Shown: piece by piece, positions 48,187 through 57,720 of the stretch
Numbering within the stretch: position 1 is the stretch's first letter
Layout of the letters: each line of letters starts with the position of its first letter
DNA from: Janibacter indicus
GTDB taxonomy: Bacteria > Actinomycetota > Actinomycetes > Actinomycetales > Dermatophilaceae
Assembly: GCF_900176385.1 (NCBI RefSeq)
Contig: NZ_FWXN01000003.1
Span: 186,001 to 250,000 of the forward strand
Reading direction: 5' to 3'
Length of the DNA stretch: 64,000 nucleotides
The notes under the pieces: model-generated
Databases searched by the model: none
The model's input: the letters and a program-made list of their open reading frames with translations, nothing else
Told to the model about the DNA's origin: nothing
Made by a program: the position numbers and the translations under genes

Positions 48187-49390
48187 GGCCGATCTCGTCG
48201 TCGACGAAGACCGGACGGGCCACGCGCAGGCCGGCCACGGCGATGCCGACCCCGGTCGCCATGAGCAGGCACAGCACGAGGGTCCACCCGCCGGTCAGCT
48301 CGTGGAGCACGCCGACGAGGAAGGGGCCGATGCCGGCGAGCAGGTAGCCGACCGGCTGGACGAAGCCCGACAGCTGAGCGGTGACGTGCGGGTCGCGGCT
48401 GCGGGCGGTGATGAGCGAGATCGCCATGGGGAAGGCGAAGCCGGACAGCCCGAGCAGGACCGCCCACAGCCACGGCAGGGTCGTCGGCGCGAGCAGCAGC
48501 CCGAGGTAGCCCGCGATGGCGAGCGCCCCGAAGCCGAGCATCCACGCGGACAGGTCGCGGCTGCGGGCGATGACGGTCGGCATGAGCAGGCCGCCCCCGA
48601 TGCCCAGGGCCGCGAGGACCGAGGTGTAGACGCCGGCGGTGCCGGCGGACAGCCCCGCGTCACGATAGATCTGGGGCAGCCAGCCGAACTGCACGTAGGC
48701 ATTGGTCGACTGCACGCCGAAGAGCACCGTGAGGGCGATCGCCGTGGGGGAGTGCCAGATGCGCGAGGTGGGATTTTCGCCGGCGGCACGTCGGTGCACC
48801 CGGTCGCGCAGCGCGATGATCGTCCACGGCACGAGGGCGAGCAGGGCGACGACGCCCCACATGCCGAGCGCGCCGCGCCAGGCACCCGGCGCCACCGCCG
48901 CGACCGGTGCGGCGAGGAGCGGGCCGAGGGTGCCGCCGACGGTCAGCCCCATCGAGTAGATGGTCATCAGGCGCACCCCGCCGTCGCTCGAGTGCGCCTT
49001 GATCCACGCCGGGACGAGGACATTGCCCAGCCCCATGCCGGCCAGGCCGAGCGCGGTGAGCACGAGGAAGACCCCGGCGGAGTCGGTGAGCACCCGGGCC
49101 AGCAGGGTGACGACGACCGCGGCGACGCCGAGCGTGATGCCCGCGGAGACACCGACGCGGCGGGCGAGCGCGACGGCCCCGCCGCCCGCGACCGCGAAGG
49201 CGAACCCCGGCAGCGCGGTGACCACGCCCGCGAGGGTCGGCCCGATGGCCAGGGCCGTGCGCACCTCCTCGAGCAGCGGTCCGACCGAGGTGGCCCCGGG
49301 GCGCAGGTTGATCGAGATGAGCGCCACCGCCAGGACCGCGAGGACCGGGCCGAAGGGGGGAGTCCGTCGCGTCGTCTCGTGGCCGGTCAC
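48167..49390 (-). CDS. MFS transporter, CynX/NimT-like
   Basis: A 407-residue, 12-helix major facilitator. ISINLRPGATSVGPLL near the N-terminus is typical of the CynX/NimT family (cyanate or nitroimidazole transport annotations). Substrate cannot be told. It is convergent with thiE and divergent from the deoxycytidylate deaminase gene. Confidence 0.85.
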   Translation of the reverse strand: MTGHETTRRTPPFGPVLAVLAVALISINLRPGATSVGPLLEEVRTALAIGPTLAGVVTALPGFAFAVAGGGAVALARRVGVSAGITLGVAAVVVTLLARVLTDSAGVFLVLTALGLAGMGLGNVLVPAWIKAHSSDGGVRLMTIYSMGLTVGGTLGPLLAAPVAAVAPGAWRGALGMWGVVALLALVPWTIIALRDRVHRRAAGENPTSRIWHSPTAIALTVLFGVQSTNAYVQFGWLPQIYRDAGLSAGTAGVYTSVLAALGIGGGLLMPTVIARSRDLSAWMLGFGALAIAGYLGLLLAPTTLPWLWAVLLGLSGFAFPMAISLITARSRDPHVTAQLSGFVQPVGYLLAGIGPFLVGVLHELTGGWTLVLCLLMATGVGIAVAGLRVARPVFVDDEIGLSAPTR

Positions 49391-49434
49391 CCCAGCGGTC
49401 TATCACGCGGGGCCGCAGTGCCTAGGATCGGTCC

Positions 49435-49887
49435 GTGCCCGACGAGACCACCACCCCGAGCGTGCCGACCTGGGACGACTACTTCCTCGGCATCGCGAGC
49501 GCCGTCGCCGCCCGCGCCAAGTGCACGCGCCGACGGGTCGGCGCCGTGCTGACGATCGAGCACCGGATCATCGCGACGGGCTACAACGGCGCGGCGCCGG
49601 GGGAGCCGGACTGCCTCGAGGGTGCGTGCCCGCGAGGCCGCCTCGACTACGACGCCGTCCCGGGCCTGGGCGACTACGACCGCCCGGGCACCGAGGGCTT
49701 CTGCATCGCGATCCACGCCGAGGTCAACGCCCTGCTCTTCGCCACGCGCGACACCAAGGGCGCGACTGCCTACATCACGGACCCGCCGTGCCCCGGCTGC
49801 CGCAAGGCGCTCGCCGCGGCCGGCATCGTCCGGGCGGTGTGGCCCGACGGAAGCCACGATCGTGCCGGCCTGACGAACTGGGGCTGA
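49435..49887 (+). CDS. Deoxycytidylate deaminase-like protein
   Basis: A 150-residue zinc deaminase of the dCMP/ComEB group. Zinc ligands and catalytic base lie in HAEVNA (H94, E96) and PCPGC (C119, C122), and the GYNGAAPGEPDC loop with further Cys matches dCMP deaminases. It would convert dCMP to dUMP for dTMP synthesis. GTG start at 49435. Confidence 0.85.
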   Translation: MPDETTTPSVPTWDDYFLGIASAVAARAKCTRRRVGAVLTIEHRIIATGYNGAAPGEPDCLEGACPRGRLDYDAVPGLGDYDRPGTEGFCIAIHAEVNALLFATRDTKGATAYITDPPCPGCRKALAAAGIVRAVWPDGSHDRAGLTNWG

Positions 49888-49928
49888 TCTCTCCTACCGC
49901 GCTGCCCCTTCCATGGGGACAATGGGGC

Positions 49929-50843
49929 ATGAGCACTGACGCGAGCACCCACGACACCCCGACGCCCTCGGACGCCGTGGTGGCTGCCCTCGACGGCAGC
50001 CACCGTGACGACGCCGTCATCGACTGGGCGGCTGCCGAGGCCACCGCCCTCGCGGCGCCGCTGCACCTCGTGCACGCCGTCGACCTCGGCACCCCGTTGT
50101 CCGCCTACGGCGAGCTGCTCACCAGCCCCGAGATCGTCGAGCGGGTCGAGCAGGAGTCGACCAAGGTCGTCACGGAGGCGCGCGATCGGGTCACCGCGGC
50201 CCACCCCGACCTGGCCGTGACGACGGCGCTGCCGACCGGGTCGCCGTCGGGCGCGCTGCTGCACGCCGCCGAGGGAGCGCGTGTGCTCGTCGTCGGCTCC
50301 GCCCGCAAGAACAAGGCCGAGCGGGTCGTCCTCGGCACCACCTCGCTCAGCGTCGTCGCGCACACCCCGTGCCCGGTGGTCCTCGTGCCCGAGGACGTCG
50401 GGACCACGGGGGACGGTCGCGTCGTCGTCGGCATCGACGGCAGCCGCAACAGCCGGCTGGCCTTCCGCCACGCCCTCGACGCGGCCAGGGTCCGGGGCCA
50501 CAACGTCACCACCGTGACCTCGTGGAACGTCGAGGTCGAGAACGGCGTCGTCGTCACCGAGCCCGGCAGCCCCGAGTGGCAGACTGTCGAGCAGCGCTAC
50601 CGCGACATGGCCGAGCGGACCATCGCCGAGGACCGGGCAGCGCACCCCGACATCGACGTCACCGTCGAGGTGCTGCACGGTCGCGCCGCCGACTCCCTCG
50701 TCAAGATCGCCGATGGGGCCGACCTGCTGCTCGTCGGCTCGCGCGGTCGCGGCGGGTTTCGCGGGCTGCTGCTCGGGTCGGTGACCCAGCGGGTGCTCGC
50801 CCTGGCCACCTGCCCGGTCGCGGTGCTCCACCAGCAGAGCTGA
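49929..50843 (+). CDS. Universal stress protein, two UspA domains
   Basis: A 304-residue protein with tandem Usp domains (about residues 14-155 and 160-303). The second carries the ATP-binding G2xG9xG(S/T)-type stretch GSRGRGGFRGLLLGSVTQRV; the first has GSARKNKAERVVLGTTSLSV, a looser version. Such two-domain proteins act in hypoxia or stationary-phase survival in actinobacteria. ATG at 49929 follows a GGGG run. Confidence 0.92.
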   Translation: MSTDASTHDTPTPSDAVVAALDGSHRDDAVIDWAAAEATALAAPLHLVHAVDLGTPLSAYGELLTSPEIVERVEQESTKVVTEARDRVTAAHPDLAVTTALPTGSPSGALLHAAEGARVLVVGSARKNKAERVVLGTTSLSVVAHTPCPVVLVPEDVGTTGDGRVVVGIDGSRNSRLAFRHALDAARVRGHNVTTVTSWNVEVENGVVVTEPGSPEWQTVEQRYRDMAERTIAEDRAAHPDIDVTVEVLHGRAADSLVKIADGADLLLVGSRGRGGFRGLLLGSVTQRVLALATCPVAVLHQQS

Positions 50844-50874
50844 GATCCGGCCCGCCCGGGCCCGGCAGGCCGGA

Positions 50875-51570
50875 TCAGCGCTGGTGCCGGGTCTGGAAGT
50901 CGCGGATCGCGGCCCAGCCCTCGTCGTGGTCCTGGGGCCGGTGGTCGGCGCCGGGGAGGACGAGGTGGGTCGCCCCCTTCGCCGCCAGTGCCTGCGCGAC
51001 CTCGGTGTACATCGGTCGGTCGTCGCCGGTGACGACGAGGGTCGGCACCAGCCGCGGGGTGTCGGTGCGCAGAGCGACCTCCCACGGGGCCGGGGTGGCG
51101 CGCATCCGCTCGGCGAGCGCCGAGCAGGTCTCGGTGTCGAGGTCGAGCGGGCCGTGCTTCATGCCCGCGGCGAAGCGGTCGAGGAACTCGCGGCCGTCGA
51201 CCTCGGGGTCGTCGGCGACGGCGAAGACCGGGGCCATCGCGCTGATGTGCGCCTCGACGTGCCGGCCACCGCGCGCGACGTCGAAGCACGAGGGCTCGAC
51301 GAGCACGAGGCTGCGGAGCAGGTCGGGGCGACGCTGGGCGGCGAGCATGGCGGTCACCGCTCCGTAGGAGTGGCCGACGACGTGGCCGCGCCCGCCGAGC
51401 GCCTCGACGACCCGGTCGGCGTCGCGCTCGGGCTGGTCTGCGGCACAGGTGCGCTCGAGGAAGACGTGGTCGGGGTCGGCCGCGGCCGCCTGCAGCGGCC
51501 AGGCGCGCGCGCCGCTGCGGCCTCGGCCGTGGATGAAGACCGTGCGGACGGTCGGGGTGTGCCAGCCCAT
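50875..51570 (-). CDS. Alpha/beta-fold hydrolase
   Basis: A 231-residue alpha/beta hydrolase with FIHGRGRSG at the oxyanion site, nucleophile S68 in GHSYG, acid in VVTGDDRP and H210 in GADHRPQ, so a full triad is visible, unlike the hydrolase at 36.4 kb. Substrate unknown. It lies two bases downstream of the pirin gene, so the two are co-transcribed. Confidence 0.85.
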   Translation of the reverse strand: MGWHTPTVRTVFIHGRGRSGARAWPLQAAAADPDHVFLERTCAADQPERDADRVVEALGGRGHVVGHSYGAVTAMLAAQRRPDLLRSLVLVEPSCFDVARGGRHVEAHISAMAPVFAVADDPEVDGREFLDRFAAGMKHGPLDLDTETCSALAERMRATPAPWEVALRTDTPRLVPTLVVTGDDRPMYTEVAQALAAKGATHLVLPGADHRPQDHDEGWAAIRDFQTRHQR

Positions 51571-51572
51571 GG

Positions 51573-52502
51573 TCAGCCTCGCGCGCGCAGTCGTCCGCCG
51601 GGCAGCGCTGGCGCGGGCAGCGCGGCCGGCTGCCCCTCGGGGAAGGGCCCGAAGCGCTCCTCGCCCTCGGGCACGCCCTCGCCGATCTCGCGCATCCAGC
51701 GCTCGCGCGCGGCGACGACGTCGTCGTGGCTGCGGCCGACGAAGTTCCACCACATGACGATCTGCTCGCCGAGCGGCTCGCCGCCGATGAGGACGAGTCG
51801 GGCCCCGGCACGCGAGGTCAGGGTGAAGCGCTCGCGCCCGGTGCCGACGTAGCCGAGCTCGCCCGGCTCGAGGGCGGTGCCGTCGATGCTCACGTCGCCG
51901 TCGTCGAGCAGCACCGCGTGCTCGTGGCCCGAGGGCACCTCGACGACCGTCTCGGCGTCGGCGTCGAGGAGGATCTCGGCCCCGGTGAGGGCGCCGTGGG
52001 TGATGACCGGCGAGCGCACGTCGAAGAGCTCGCCGAGGAAGACCCGGGCGATGCCGCCGGGGACGTAGGTCGGCTCGGGGACGTGGTGGTCGAAGGCCGG
52101 GTCGGAGTCGACGGCGTGGCCGGGCAGGGCGAACCACAGCTGCACCCCGTGCAGCACCGTCGTCGCCGGCGTGGAGAACTCGGAGTGGCTCACGCCGCGC
52201 CCGGCGGTCATGAGGTTGAGCTCGCCGGGCCGCACCATGGCGTGCGCTCCCGTGGAGTCGCGGTGCTCGATCTCGCCGGTGAAGAGCCACGAGACCGTGG
52301 CCAGCGCGGTGTGCGGGTGGCGCGGCACCTCCATGCCGCCGGTCGCCGCGACGTCGTCCGGTCCGTAGTGGTCGAGGAAGCACCACCCGCCCACCAGCGA
52401 GCGGGCACGGGAGGGGAGGGTGCGTCGCACCGTCATGGCCCGGGGGCCGCCGAGCGGTACCTCGCGGGGCTGCAGGATCTGCACGTCATCCACCACTCCC
52501 AC
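51573..52502 (-). CDS. Pirin-family protein
   Basis: A protein of about 309 residues with two cupin-type halves; GWCFLDHYGPDD and RHPHTALATVSWLFTGEIEHRD carry the pirin metal-binding histidines, and RGVSHSE follows. Bacterial pirins can have quercetinase-like dioxygenase activity or regulate metabolism. A GTG near 52502 is preferred since longer frames would overlap the divergent malQ gene. Confidence 0.85.
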   Translation of the reverse strand: MGVVDDVQILQPREVPLGGPRAMTVRRTLPSRARSLVGGWCFLDHYGPDDVAATGGMEVPRHPHTALATVSWLFTGEIEHRDSTGAHAMVRPGELNLMTAGRGVSHSEFSTPATTVLHGVQLWFALPGHAVDSDPAFDHHVPEPTYVPGGIARVFLGELFDVRSPVITHGALTGAEILLDADAETVVEVPSGHEHAVLLDDGDVSIDGTALEPGELGYVGTGRERFTLTSRAGARLVLIGGEPLGEQIVMWWNFVGRSHDDVVAARERWMREIGEGVPEGEERFGPFPEGQPAALPAPALPGGRLRARG

Positions 52503-52557
52503 GCTACCCCCGAGATCCCGGTGGACAGCAGCCGTGGACCTCGGCAAGGGTGGCCCC

Positions 52558-54672
52558 GTGACCTCGACGACGGACTCGCTGCGTTCCCTCGCCGCCGCCA
52601 AGGGCGTCGACACCGACTGGTGGGACTGGCGCGGCGAGCACCGTCAGGTGCCGGAGGCTGCGCTGCGGGCCGTGCTCACGGCCATGGGCGAGGACGTCGC
52701 CGACGAGGCGGCCGTGCACGCCGCCCTCGAGCGGGTCCGGACCGCACCGTGGCGCCGCACGCTGCCCCCGACCGTCGTCCAGCGTGAGGGCGACCCCCTT
52801 CGCCTCCTCGTGCACGTGCCGCACGGCAGCGCGGTGGGCGTCCACGTCGAGCTCGAAGGGGGGCACCGCCGTGACCTGCAGCAGCTCGAGCACGTCGTCG
52901 AGCCGCACGACGTCGACGGCACGGTGGTGGGCGAGGCCGCCTTCGAGGTCCCGGGCGACCTGCCCCTGGGCTGGCACGAGGTCGTCGCGGAGGTCGAGGC
53001 CGGACCGCTGTCCGAAGGGAGCGAGCGGGCCGTGCTCGTCACCGTGCCCCAGCGTCTGGAGCTGCCCGCCGTCGTGCAGGAGCAGCCGCGGGCCGGGCTG
53101 CTGACGCAGCTGTACCAGGTGCGGGGTTCCGGCAGCCAGGGCATCGGTGACCTCGGCGACCTCGGCACCCTTGGCGAGTGGGCCGCCCGCGAGCATGACG
53201 CGCACTTCGTCCTCGTCAACCCGCTGCACGCCGCCGAGCCCGTCGCGCCGATGGAGCCCTCGCCCTACCTGCCGACCTCGCGTCGCTTCCTCAACGCCGT
53301 CTACGTCGACCTGCGCGACCTGCCCGGCGCCGACCGCCTCCCCGAGCCGGCGCGCGCCGAGATCGACGCCCTCGCCGACCGCGCTCGCGAGCTCAACCGG
53401 CTCGATCGGATCGACCGGGACGCCGTGTGGGCGCTCAAGCAGCAGGCCCTGCGCACCGCCTTCCGCCACCTCGGTGCCGGGCAGGCCGACGAGGTGGCCG
53501 CGCTGCACGCCGGGGAGGGGCAGGCGCTCGTCGACTATGCGACCTGGTGCTCGCTGGCGGCCGAGCACGGCAGCCTCTGGGAGAGCACCTGGCCGCCGCA
53601 GCTGCACGACCCCACCTCGCCCATGGTGCTCGCCCACCGCGAGGCGCACCGCGAGGAGGTCTCCTTCCACGTGTGGCTCCAGTGGGTCGCCCGCACCCAG
53701 CTGGCGCGAGCGCAGGAGCGGCTGCGGGCCGCGGGCATGGGCATCGGCGTGGTGACGGACCTCGCCGTGGGCATCCACCCCGAGGGTGCCGACGCGTGGG
53801 CCCTCGGTGACGCGCTCGCCCGGGGCGTCGACGTCGGCGCACCGCCCGACCAGTTCAACCAGCTCGGGCAGAACTGGTCGCAGCCGCCCTGGCGGCCCGA
53901 CCGGCTCGCCGAGCTCGGCTACGCGCCCTTCCGCGAGATGCTGCGGGCCGTCCTCTCCGGGGCCGGGGGGCTGCGGGTCGACCACGTCATCGGGCTCTTC
54001 CGCCTGTGGTGGGTCCCCGAGGGGCACGCCCCGGGGGAGGGGGCCTATGTGCGCTACGACCACGAGGCCCTCGTCGGGATCCTCGCCCTCGAGGCTCACC
54101 GCGCCGGGGCCGTCGTCATCGGCGAGGACCTCGGCGTCGTCGAGCCGTGGGTGCGCGAGCACCTCCTCGAGCGCGGGGTGCTCGGCACGAGCGTCGCGTG
54201 GTTCGAGTGGGGCGACGACGGACGCCCGCTGCCGCCCGAGGCCTACCGCGAGCTGTGCCTGGCGACCGTCACGACCCACGACCTGCCGCCGAGCGCCGGC
54301 TACCTCGACCTCGAGCACGTTGCGATCCGCGAGCGCCTCGGCCTGCTCACCCGCCCGGTGGAGGAGGAGCGCGCCGCCGAGGAGGCGAGCGTGCGGGCGG
54401 TGCGCGAGTCGCTGCACGAGCGGGGGCTGCTGGCGCAGGTCGATGCGGAGCCGGCCGACGTGGTGGCGGCGCTGCACGCGTGGCTGGGGCTCACCCCTTC
54501 GCGTCTGCGGGGCATCGCCCTCACCGATCTCGTCGGCGACGTGCGGGCGATCAACCAGCCCGGCACCGACGAGGAGTACCCCAACTGGCGGCTGCCGCTC
54601 GCCGGCCCCGACCGTCGTCCGGTCAGCCTCGACGACATCGTCGCGGGGGCCATCGGAGCCCGTCGCGACTGA
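52558..54672 (+). CDS. malQ: 4-alpha-glucanotransferase (amylomaltase)
   Basis: A 704-residue GH77 enzyme that transfers alpha-1,4-glucan segments in maltodextrin and glycogen metabolism. GSGSQGIGDLGDL, LRVDHVIGLFRLWW (about residue 475), GEDLGVVEPW (about 521) and TTHDLPPSAGY (about 573) are the family hallmarks including catalytic acids. The N-terminal 150 residues form the extra domain of the long, actinobacterial and E. coli-like type. GTG start at 52558. Confidence 0.95.
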   Translation: MTSTTDSLRSLAAAKGVDTDWWDWRGEHRQVPEAALRAVLTAMGEDVADEAAVHAALERVRTAPWRRTLPPTVVQREGDPLRLLVHVPHGSAVGVHVELEGGHRRDLQQLEHVVEPHDVDGTVVGEAAFEVPGDLPLGWHEVVAEVEAGPLSEGSERAVLVTVPQRLELPAVVQEQPRAGLLTQLYQVRGSGSQGIGDLGDLGTLGEWAAREHDAHFVLVNPLHAAEPVAPMEPSPYLPTSRRFLNAVYVDLRDLPGADRLPEPARAEIDALADRARELNRLDRIDRDAVWALKQQALRTAFRHLGAGQADEVAALHAGEGQALVDYATWCSLAAEHGSLWESTWPPQLHDPTSPMVLAHREAHREEVSFHVWLQWVARTQLARAQERLRAAGMGIGVVTDLAVGIHPEGADAWALGDALARGVDVGAPPDQFNQLGQNWSQPPWRPDRLAELGYAPFREMLRAVLSGAGGLRVDHVIGLFRLWWVPEGHAPGEGAYVRYDHEALVGILALEAHRAGAVVIGEDLGVVEPWVREHLLERGVLGTSVAWFEWGDDGRPLPPEAYRELCLATVTTHDLPPSAGYLDLEHVAIRERLGLLTRPVEEERAAEEASVRAVRESLHERGLLAQVDAEPADVVAALHAWLGLTPSRLRGIALTDLVGDVRAINQPGTDEEYPNWRLPLAGPDRRPVSLDDIVAGAIGARRD

Positions 54673-54961
54673 GACCTCTCCGCCGCGTCCGCCCGCCGCG
54701 ATATCGGCGGTGTCACGGGGCCGTCACCGCAAGGTTTCCCGATCGTGAGGGTTAACCCTGCATCTCCTTTGAGGGGTGCCGGGTCGGTCACCGAAGAGTC
54801 ACAGTTGTGTCTCAGGGCACACGGGTCCATGGTGCGATCGGGCCCCGTGGTTTTTGATGTCACGAGCAGTCGCGGACCGCGCTGCGCCCAGGGGTGGACC
54901 CGGACGATCGGGAACGCCGATAGACCCGCCGTTCCCGGCGGCATGACGTAGGAGGACATCC
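54673..54961. promoter_or_regulatory. Leader region of the oligopeptide transporter operon
   Basis: About 290 bases without a gene. It contains a ribosome site TAGGAGGACATCC before the next ATG and a T-rich GTGGTTTTTGATGTCACG around 54847. GAGGGTTAACCCTGC at 54747 includes the palindrome GGGTTAACCC, a possible regulator site. No RNA gene was recognised. Confidence 0.45.
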
Positions 54962-56614
54962 ATGCGAGTGAAGTCTCGCGCGATGGCAATCGCCAGCATC
55001 TCCGCGGCCGCGCTTTTCGCGACCGCGTGCGGCGGTGGCAGCGACGACAGCGACGGCGGCTCGGGCGGCGAGGGCGGCACCATCACCGCTTCCGGCTGCA
55101 ACCCGGAGAACCCGCTCGTCGCAGGTAACACCGCTGAGACCTGTGGCGGCGACGTCCTCGACGTGCTGACCGCCAAGCTGGTCCACTACAACCCCGAGAC
55201 CGCCGAGCCCGAGAACGACATCGCCGAGTCCATCGAGACCGACGACAACCAGAACTTCACGGTCAAGCTCAAGAAGGGCTACAAGTTCCACAACGGCGAC
55301 GATGTCCTCGCCAAGAACTTCGTCGACGCGTGGAACTACACCGCCTACGGCGTCAACGGCCAGCAGGGCAGCTACTTCTTCGAGCCGATCGAGGGCTTCG
55401 AGGACCTGCAGTGCACCGGTGAGGACGAGGACAAGCCCTGCGAGGGCAAGGGCAAGCCCAAGGCCGAGGAGCTGACCGGCCTCAAGGTCGTCGACGACCT
55501 GACCTTCACCATCAAGACCAGCGAAAAGGTCTCCAACCTCCCGCTGCGTCTGGGCTACACGGCCTTCGCCCCGCAGCCCGACGCCTTCTTCGACGACCCG
55601 GAGGCCTTCGGCGACAAGCCGATCGCGGCCGGCCCGTACAAGCTGGACTCCTGGGAGAAGAACCAGGCCATCACCCTGAGCAAGTTCGAGGACTACTCGG
55701 GTGAGTACGGCGGCAACGCCGACGAGATCATCTTCCAGAACTACGAGGACTCCGACGCCGCCTACGTGGCGCTCCAGTCCGGCGACCTCGACGTCGTCCG
55801 CGAGATCCCCGCGAGCGCGCTGGTCGACAACAAGTTCAAGGACGACCTCGGTGAGGGCCAGTTCCTGGAGAAGGAGAACTCCACCCTCCAGTTCATCGGC
55901 ATGAACTACCACGTCGACAAGAAGCTCGAGAACGTCAAGGTCCGCCAGGCCATCTCGATGGCCATCGACCGCAAGACGATCGTCAAGCAGATCTTCAACG
56001 ACGCCTACACCCCCGCCACCGGGTGGGTCTCCCCGGTCGTCGACGGCTACAAGGAGGGCGCGTGCGGTGAGTACTGCGAGTTCAACCCCGAGAAGGCCAA
56101 GCAGCTGCTCGAGGAGGGCGGCGGCTACGACGGCAAGCTGACCCTCACCTACAACGGTGACGCCAGCCACAAGGGCTGGACCGAGGCGGTCTGCAACTCC
56201 ATCAACAAGACCCTCGGCATCGACTGCGTCGCGACCCCCACGGTCGACTTCGCGACCATGCTGACCAAGCTGGGCGAGAACGAGCTCAAGGGCATGTTCC
56301 GCATGGGCTGGGTCATGGACTACCCGTCGATCGAGAACTACCTCGCGCCGATCTACGGCAAGGGTGCGTCCTCGAACTACTACAACTACGCCAACGACGA
56401 CTTCCAGAAGACGATGCGTGAGGCCGGCGCCGCCGAGACCCCGGAGGAGGCCAACAAGCTCTACCAGGAGGCCGAGGGCCTGATCGCCGAGGAGTTCACG
56501 ACGATCCCGACCTGGTACGGCAAGACCATCATCGGTTGGTCGGAGAACGTCTCCGACGTCCAGGCGACGCCCTTCGGCAACCCGGACCTCGCCGCGATGA
56601 AGGTCAAGAACTGA
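54962..56614 (+). CDS. Oligopeptide-binding lipoprotein (OppA type)
   Basis: A 550-residue family 5 solute-binding protein. Signal segment with lipobox ATAC places lipidation at C23, followed by a Gly/Asp/Ser linker. The body has FTVKLKKGYKFHNGDDVLAKNF and VRQAISMAIDRKTIV, typical of peptide-binding proteins. First of an operon with two permeases and two ATPases. Unusually rich in Lys codons AAG and very regular codon use, suggesting high expression. Confidence 0.92.
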   Translation: MRVKSRAMAIASISAAALFATACGGGSDDSDGGSGGEGGTITASGCNPENPLVAGNTAETCGGDVLDVLTAKLVHYNPETAEPENDIAESIETDDNQNFTVKLKKGYKFHNGDDVLAKNFVDAWNYTAYGVNGQQGSYFFEPIEGFEDLQCTGEDEDKPCEGKGKPKAEELTGLKVVDDLTFTIKTSEKVSNLPLRLGYTAFAPQPDAFFDDPEAFGDKPIAAGPYKLDSWEKNQAITLSKFEDYSGEYGGNADEIIFQNYEDSDAAYVALQSGDLDVVREIPASALVDNKFKDDLGEGQFLEKENSTLQFIGMNYHVDKKLENVKVRQAISMAIDRKTIVKQIFNDAYTPATGWVSPVVDGYKEGACGEYCEFNPEKAKQLLEEGGGYDGKLTLTYNGDASHKGWTEAVCNSINKTLGIDCVATPTVDFATMLTKLGENELKGMFRMGWVMDYPSIENYLAPIYGKGASSNYYNYANDDFQKTMREAGAAETPEEANKLYQEAEGLIAEEFTTIPTWYGKTIIGWSENVSDVQATPFGNPDLAAMKVKN

Positions 56615-56790
56615 TCCTCGTCGAGGGTTGACTTTCCGCACGACGCCGGCCGGCCATCCGCTCCCGTGATGGCCGGTCGGCGTCGTGCCGAGCCCGCGGC
56701 GTCGACCGCCGCCTGCGGCCCCAACGATTGAGTTAGTCTCTCCCGGCACCCCGGGCAGAGGTGCGTCCGACTTCCCTGAGGAGGTGCAAC

Positions 56791-57720
56791 GTGGGCAAGT
56801 ACATCGTCCGACGATTGCTCCAGATGATCCCGGTGATCATCTTCTCCACGTTCCTGATCTACGCCATGGTCTTCGCCATGCCGGGTGACCCCACGGCAGG
56901 CAAGTGTGGTGAGCGGCCCTGTCCGCCGGCCTACATCGCCGAGTTCAACGAGAAGTACCACCTGAACGACCCGCTGCTCGTCCAGTACTACGAGTACGCG
57001 AAGAACGTCGTGCAGGGGGACCTCGGCGAGAACCAGTTCGGCAACCCCGTGGCCGAGGAGCTCGGCGAGCGCTTCCAGGTCACCGCCAGGCTCGGCCTCA
57101 TGGCCCTGGTCTTCGAGGGCGTCCTGGGCATCGCTGCCGGTGTCCTCGCCGGTCTGCGCAAGGGCGGCTTCATCGACAACCTCGTGCTGGTCAGCACCCT
57201 CTTCGTCATCTCGGTCCCGGTCTTCGTCATCGGTACCGTCCTGCAGTACACCTTCGGCCTCAACCTCGAGCTGCTGCCGTCATTGGCCAGCGGCACCGAC
57301 CCCAGCTTCGTGTCGCTGATCATGCCCGCGATCGTCCTCGGCTCGACCTCGCTGGCCTACATCGCCCGCCTGATGCGGACCAACATCGCCGAGAACGTCC
57401 GCTCGGACTACGTGCGGACCGCCAAGGCCAAGGGCTTGAGCTCACGCCGGATCATCGGCATCCACACCCTGCGCAACTCGATGATCCCCGTCGTGACCTT
57501 CATGGGTTATGACTTCGGTGCTCTGCTCGGCGGCGCGATCGTCACCGAGGGCATCTTCAACATCCAGGGTGTCGGCGGCTACATCTTCCAAGGCATCCGC
57601 AACCGCGATGGCATCGCCGTGGTCGGCGCGGTCACGGCACTGGTCATCGTCTACCTGCTCGTGAACCTGCTCGTGGACCTGCTCTACGGCGCCCTCGACC
57701 CGAGGATCAGCAATGACTGA
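56791..57720 (+). CDS. Oligopeptide ABC permease (OppB type)
   Basis: A 309-residue permease with six membrane segments; VRRLLQMIPVIIFSTFLIYAM opens it and the EAA-like loop YVRTAKAKGLSSRRIIGIHTLRN is clear. The GTG at 56791 is chosen since GAGGAGGTGCAAC precedes it. It overlaps the next gene by eight bases. Confidence 0.92.
   Translation: MGKYIVRRLLQMIPVIIFSTFLIYAMVFAMPGDPTAGKCGERPCPPAYIAEFNEKYHLNDPLLVQYYEYAKNVVQGDLGENQFGNPVAEELGERFQVTARLGLMALVFEGVLGIAAGVLAGLRKGGFIDNLVLVSTLFVISVPVFVIGTVLQYTFGLNLELLPSLASGTDPSFVSLIMPAIVLGSTSLAYIARLMRTNIAENVRSDYVRTAKAKGLSSRRIIGIHTLRNSMIPVVTFMGYDFGALLGGAIVTEGIFNIQGVGGYIFQGIRNRDGIAVVGAVTALVIVYLLVNLLVDLLYGALDPRISND

Noticed and set aside
52504-54477. 657-codon frame antisense to malQ
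   Set aside because: Shadow frame with low-complexity Arg/Leu/Gly composition; malQ has all catalytic motifs.
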